Part shown: one piece after another, positions 5,118 through 8,496 of the stretch | Numbering within the stretch: the first letter of the stretch is position 1 | Layout of the letters: the number at the start of each line of letters is the position of its first letter | Source: an uncultured Actinomycetes bacterium | Lineage (GTDB): Bacteria > Actinomycetota > Thermoleophilia > Miltoncostaeales > Miltoncostaeaceae | Direction: 5' to 3' | Assembly (NCBI GenBank): GCA_903928615.1 | Contig: CAIYRJ010000162.1 | Span: 1 to 8,496 of the forward strand | DNA: 8,496 nt | Notes under the pieces: model-generated | Database searches by the model: none | What the model was told of the DNA's origin: nothing | The model's input: the letters and a program-made list of their open reading frames with translations, nothing else | Position numbers and translations under genes: made by a program

Positions 5118-6650
5118 GTGCCGATGTTGCCCGGGATGCTCCCGCTGTTCGATGCCGCCTCCGTGCGGGACGCCGACGCGCGCGCGATCGCGGGCGGTAT
5201 CCCGGGCGAGGTGCTCATGGAGGCGGCCGGGACCCTCGCCGCGCGCGAGGTGCTCCGGGCGTTCCCGCCGGGCTCGGCCGCGACGGTGCTCGTGGGCCCG
5301 GGCAACAACGGTGGCGACGGCATGGTGGTGGCCCGGCACCTGGCCGCCGCCGGCTGGGACGTGCGCGTGCAGGCCCCCGGGGCGCGCGAGCCGGGTACTC
5401 CCGACGGCGCCCTGATGACGGCGCGGGCCGCGGAGGCGGGGATTGGCGTCGGTGATGTGGACCTCGACGAACTGCGGGCCGGCGGGCGCGTGGTGGTGGA
5501 CGCCCTGCTCGGCACCGGCACCACCGGGGCGCCGCGCGGCGGCGTGGCCGACGCCGTGGAGGCCGTGGTGGCCTCGGGTGCGCCCGTTGCCGCCCTGGAC
5601 ATGCCCACCGGCGTGGACGGCGACACCGGCGCGGCGCCGGGCCCCGCCATTCGTGCCGCCCTCCCCGTCACCTTCGCGGCCGAGAAGGTGGGCCTGCGTG
5701 TGGCGCCCGGCCGGGAGCTCGCGGGGCGCGTGGTGGTGGCGGACATCGGCATCCCACGCGACATCCGGCCCGAGCCCGCCGCGTGGCTGGCCACCGACGG
5801 CGTCATCGCCGCCATCCCGCCCCGCTCCGCCGCCGGCGACAAGTACGCGGCCGGGGGCGTGCTGGCCATCGCCGGCGCGCCGGGCATGAGCGGCGCCGCG
5901 CGCCTGTGCACGCGTGCCGCACTTCGCGCCGGCGCGGGCATCGTGGCGGCGTGCGTGCCGGCGGGCGTGCGCGCCGAGGTGGCCATCGGCACGCCGGAGG
6001 TGATGGTGACGGGCGTTCCGGGTGATGTCGGCATGTCGGTGGACGCCCTGGACGCCATCATGCACCAGGCCGCGCGCGTCGGCGCCGTGGTGCTGGGCCC
6101 GGGGCTGGGCCGCGAGCCGGGCACCACGTCGCTCGTCCGCGCCGTGCTCGCGGGCGTCGCGCTCCCCATGGTGCTCGACGCGGATGGGCTGTGGCACCTG
6201 GGCGACGACCTCGCGGCGCTGCGCGAGCGGCCCGCCCCCACGGTGATCACGCCGCATGCGGGGGAGGCCGCGCGCCTGCTCGGCACCACGCGTGACGAGG
6301 TGGAGGCGGGGCGCCTCGCCTCCGCCCGTGAGCTGTGTGATCGATCCGGCGCCGTGGCCCTGCTCAAGGGGCCCGGCACCATCATCTGCGCGCCGGGTGC
6401 GCTGCCGGTGGTGATTGAGGGCGGCACCTCGGCGCTGTCCACCGCGGGGTCGGGCGACGTGCTCTCGGGCGTCATCGCGGCACTGCTCGCGCGTGGCATG
6501 GACGCCGGCGATGCGGCCAGGTGCGCCGCCGCGCTGCACGCCCGTGCGGGCGTGCTGGCCGGCCGCGGTGACGGCACGATCGCGAGTGACATCATCGAGG
6601 CGCTGCCCGAGGCCCTTGCCACGGCCGCTGCATCCGGGGGTGCCACATGA
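5118..6650 (+). CDS. nnr: Bifunctional NAD(P)HX epimerase / ADP-dependent NAD(P)HX dehydratase
   Basis: The enzyme repairs hydrated NADH and NADPH: the N-terminal YjeF_N-like domain epimerises R- and S-NAD(P)HX and the C-terminal ribokinase-fold domain dehydrates S-NAD(P)HX using ADP. Numbered from GTG 5118 it is 510 residues, the usual length of the fused form. The epimerase half shows 'GPGNNGGDG' at 60-68, then 'DALLGTGTTG' and 'DMPTGVDGDTG'. The dehydratase half starts near Lys242 ('GDKYAAGGVLAIAG') and shows 'VLGPGLG' at 325-331, 'DADGL' at 354-358, 'TPHAGE' at 378-383, Lys417 in 'LLKGPGT', and 'GSGD' at 444-447 with the likely catalytic Asp447. The start is uncertain: ATG 5109, GTG 5118, ATG 5124 and ATG 5136 are all in frame. 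GTG 5118 is preferred for AGGA eight bases upstream and the TAGGAT box. The stop overlaps alr (ATGA). Confidence 0.95.
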   Translation: MPMLPGMLPLFDAASVRDADARAIAGGIPGEVLMEAAGTLAAREVLRAFPPGSAATVLVGPGNNGGDGMVVARHLAAAGWDVRVQAPGAREPGTPDGALMTARAAEAGIGVGDVDLDELRAGGRVVVDALLGTGTTGAPRGGVADAVEAVVASGAPVAALDMPTGVDGDTGAAPGPAIRAALPVTFAAEKVGLRVAPGRELAGRVVVADIGIPRDIRPEPAAWLATDGVIAAIPPRSAAGDKYAAGGVLAIAGAPGMSGAARLCTRAALRAGAGIVAACVPAGVRAEVAIGTPEVMVTGVPGDVGMSVDALDAIMHQAARVGAVVLGPGLGREPGTTSLVRAVLAGVALPMVLDADGLWHLGDDLAALRERPAPTVITPHAGEAARLLGTTRDEVEAGRLASARELCDRSGAVALLKGPGTIICAPGALPVVIEGGTSALSTAGSGDVLSGVIAALLARGMDAGDAARCAAALHARAGVLAGRGDGTIASDIIEALPEALATAAASGGAT

Positions 6651-7762
6651 GCGAGGCCCGCTCCACCGCGGTTATCGACCTTCAGGCCCTGCGCCACAAC
6701 GCGGCGCGCCTCGCGCGCGCGGCCGGTGGCGCCGAGCTCATGGCCGTGGTCAAGGCCAACGGGTACGGCCACGGGGCTGTCGACTGCGCATTCGCCGCGC
6801 TCGACGGCGGTGCGGGCAGCCTGGCGGTGGCGAGCGTGGAGGAGGCCGAGGAGCTCCGGCTCGGCGGCCTCACCGCGCGCATCCTCATCATGAGCCCCCT
6901 GGCGGGGGCGGGCTTCACCCGCGCCCTCGCCGCGGGCTGCGAGGTGGTGGTGGGTGATGGCGATGGGGTGGAGGGCATCACGGCGGCTGCCACCCCGGAC
7001 CGCCCTGCCCGCGTGCACGTGGAGGTCGATACCGGAATGGGGCGCCTTGGCGTGGCGCCGGACGACGCCATGCAGCTGGCCGAGGCCGCCGCCGCGGGGG
7101 GCGCAGAGGTGGTGGGGCTCATGACGCACTTCGCCACGGCGGACGAGCGCGAGGGTCCCGAGGCCGGCTTCATGCGCGAGCAGCTCGTGCGCTTCCGGCA
7201 GCTCATCCCGGCATTCCGGGACCGCTTCCCCGGCATCCAGGTGCATGCGGCCAACAGCGCGGCCACCCTGCGCGACCCGGACGCCGCATTCGACATGGTG
7301 CGGTGCGGCATCGCGCTCTACGGCTGCTCGCCCTTCGGCGGGGATGCCTCGGACGACGACCTGGTGCCCGTGATGACCTGGCGCTCGCGCCTCGCCACGG
7401 TGAAGGCCTTCACCTCGCGCATGAGCGCGGGCTACGGGCGCACCTGGCGGGCATCGCGCGGCACCTGGGTGGGCATCGTTCCGGTGGGCTATGCCGACGG
7501 CTTCTCGCGTGACCTGTCGAACAACGACGAGGTGCTCGTGGGCGGCCGCCGCGTGCCGGTGGTCGGCACGGTCTCGATGGACCTCATCGCGGTCGACCTC
7601 GGGCCCGAAGCCGAGGAACGCGGCGGCGAGGAGGTCGTCATCCTCGGGCGCCAGGGCACCGAGCGCATCACCGCCGAGGAGGTCGCCCGCCGTCGCGCGT
7701 CCATCTCGTATGAGGTCACGTGCGCCGTGAGCCCGCGCGTGGCGCGGATCACCACGGGGTGA
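6647..7762 (+). CDS. alr: Alanine racemase
   Basis: Alr is a fold-type III PLP enzyme converting L-alanine to D-alanine for peptidoglycan. The 371-residue product carries the PLP lysine Lys36 in 'AVVKANGYGHG', the catalytic tyrosine Tyr263 in 'SAGYGRTW', Arg219 in 'VRCGIALYG' (contacts the pyridine nitrogen in known structures), 'GYADGFSR' and the 'SMD' loop at 310-312. Family members usually have 'K-x-D-T-G-M-x-R' with a carbamylated lysine; here the string reads 'VEVDTGMGRLG' with Glu126 in that place, while Arg133 is kept. The ATG overlaps the preceding stop (ATGA), with a G-rich stretch (6636-6640) a few bases upstream. All other catalytic residues are present, so activity is expected. 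Confidence 0.96.
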   Translation: MSEARSTAVIDLQALRHNAARLARAAGGAELMAVVKANGYGHGAVDCAFAALDGGAGSLAVASVEEAEELRLGGLTARILIMSPLAGAGFTRALAAGCEVVVGDGDGVEGITAAATPDRPARVHVEVDTGMGRLGVAPDDAMQLAEAAAAGGAEVVGLMTHFATADEREGPEAGFMREQLVRFRQLIPAFRDRFPGIQVHAANSAATLRDPDAAFDMVRCGIALYGCSPFGGDASDDDLVPVMTWRSRLATVKAFTSRMSAGYGRTWRASRGTWVGIVPVGYADGFSRDLSNNDEVLVGGRRVPVVGTVSMDLIAVDLGPEAEERGGEEVVILGRQGTERITAEEVARRRASISYEVTCAVSPRVARITTG

Positions 7763-8496
7763 GCGGCCGGCTCGACCCCGCCCTGCTCACCGCCCCGCTG
7801 GCGGCGCTCACGGCGCCCGCATGGGTGGTGGGGGGAGGCCTGCGCGACGCCCTGCTCGGCCGCCCGGTGGCCGACCTCGACGTCATCACCCGGGGCGATG
7901 CCGATGCCGAGGCGGCGGCGCTCGCCCGCGCGCATGGCGCCGCGCGCTTCCCGCTCTCGCGCGCGTTCGGCGCGTGGCGCGTGAGCGGGGGAGGGCTCGG
8001 GTGCCAGGTGGACATCATGCCCGTGCTGGGCGATGGGCTCGACGACGACCTCTCGCGGCGCGACTTCACGATCAACGCCCTCGCGCTCGAGGTGGGCGGC
8101 GACGGGGCGGTGATCGACCGCCACGGCGGCCTCGCAGACCTCGACGCGGGGCGCATGGCCTTGGTGACCCCCGGGGCGCTGGCCGACGACCCGGTGCGCG
8201 TGCTGCGCCTCGCGCGCATCGCCGATGCGCTCGACTTCACGATCGACCCGGGCGCGGCCACCGCGGCCCGCGCCGCCGCCCCGGCCCTGGCCGACGTGCC
8301 CGGCGAGCGGGCGATGGAGGAGTTCGCCCGCATCATCACCTCGGCCGGCCCCGGGAGCGCGATCCGCGCTCTCGACGACCTCGGGGGCCTCGGCGGGCTC
8401 ATCCCCGAGCTCGACGACTGCCGCGGAGTGGACCAGAGCGAATACCACCACCTGGACGTGCTCGGGCACACCTTCGCGGTGCTCGACAACGTGGTG
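7759..8496 (+). CDS. CCA-adding enzyme / poly(A) polymerase family nucleotidyltransferase (3' end outside window)
   Basis: This is a class II tRNA nucleotidyltransferase-type protein, which adds or repairs the CCA end of tRNA, or adds A tails in PcnA-type members. GTG at 7759 overlaps the alr stop (GTGA), and the frame is open to the last base, giving 246 visible codons. Visible motifs are the nucleotidyltransferase 'VVGGGLRDALLGRPVADLDV' at 23-42 with the metal-binding pair Asp39 and Asp41, 'RRDFTINALAL' at 100-110, 'DDPVRVLRLARIA' at 143-155, and the start of an HD-type domain 'YHHLDVLGHT' at 229-238. The last of these suggests the form with a C-terminal HD domain, as in many bacterial and actinobacterial members. 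Whether it adds CCA, CC, A or poly(A) cannot be told from this part, so no symbol (cca or pcnA) is given. Confidence 0.93.
   Translation, partial: MSGRLDPALLTAPLAALTAPAWVVGGGLRDALLGRPVADLDVITRGDADAEAAALARAHGAARFPLSRAFGAWRVSGGGLGCQVDIMPVLGDGLDDDLSRRDFTINALALEVGGDGAVIDRHGGLADLDAGRMALVTPGALADDPVRVLRLARIADALDFTIDPGAATAARAAAPALADVPGERAMEEFARIITSAGPGSAIRALDDLGGLGGLIPELDDCRGVDQSEYHHLDVLGHTFAVLDNVV

Noticed and set aside
4373..7246. 957-residue minus-strand open frame across acpS, nnr and alr
   Set aside because: It spans several well-identified plus-strand genes and is Ser/Ala/Arg/Pro-rich noise of the kind expected opposite GC-rich coding DNA.

Overview
The window is a very GC-rich stretch, with G or C in most third codon positions, of what looks like a high-GC actinobacterial chromosome. 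The gene order rplM-rpsI-glmM-glmS-acpS-nnr-alr is the actinobacterial style of arrangement. A deep-branching class such as Thermoleophilia is my guess from general feel and is not proven by the window.

Layout. Bases 1-153 hold a tandem array of a 50-bp unit: two near-identical copies and a decayed third. Each copy begins with the codons Ile-Glu-Trp-Glu-stop, the usual C-terminal end of GMP synthase (GuaA), so the array probably arose by duplication of the 3' end of a guaA gene lying to the left. Next comes a small minus-strand gene (156-416) for an 86-residue protein with a Cys/His cluster. The gap 417-630 carries two divergent promoter candidates, one for this small gene and one for rplM. 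From 631 to the right edge everything reads on the plus strand in one tightly packed series: rplM (L13), rpsI (S9), glmM, glmS, acpS, a bifunctional NAD(P)HX repair enzyme, alr, and the first 246 codons of a CCA-adding/poly(A) polymerase family nucleotidyltransferase. That last gene is cut by the window end.

How the genes work together. rplM and rpsI supply ribosomal proteins. glmS and glmM make glucosamine-6-phosphate and then glucosamine-1-phosphate on the way to UDP-GlcNAc, and alr makes D-alanine, so peptidoglycan precursor supply is linked to ribosome synthesis. acpS activates acyl carrier protein for fatty acid synthesis. The NAD(P)HX enzyme repairs damaged cofactors. The last gene matures tRNA 3' ends or adenylates RNA. 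Nearly every junction is a stop/start overlap (ATGA or GTGA) or a 1-nt gap. The exception is a 22-nt gap before the NAD(P)HX gene, where a TAGGAT box seven bases before a GTG suggests an internal leaderless promoter.

Points of most interest: glmM has no ATG, GTG or TTG that would keep its conserved N-terminus and seems to start at CTG inside the rpsI stop (CTGA); the guaA-tail tandem repeats; an alanine racemase with Glu where the family usually has a carbamylated Lys; and the uncharacterised Cys/His protein. Apart from these the window is mostly conserved housekeeping sequence, and I see no new multi-gene system in it.
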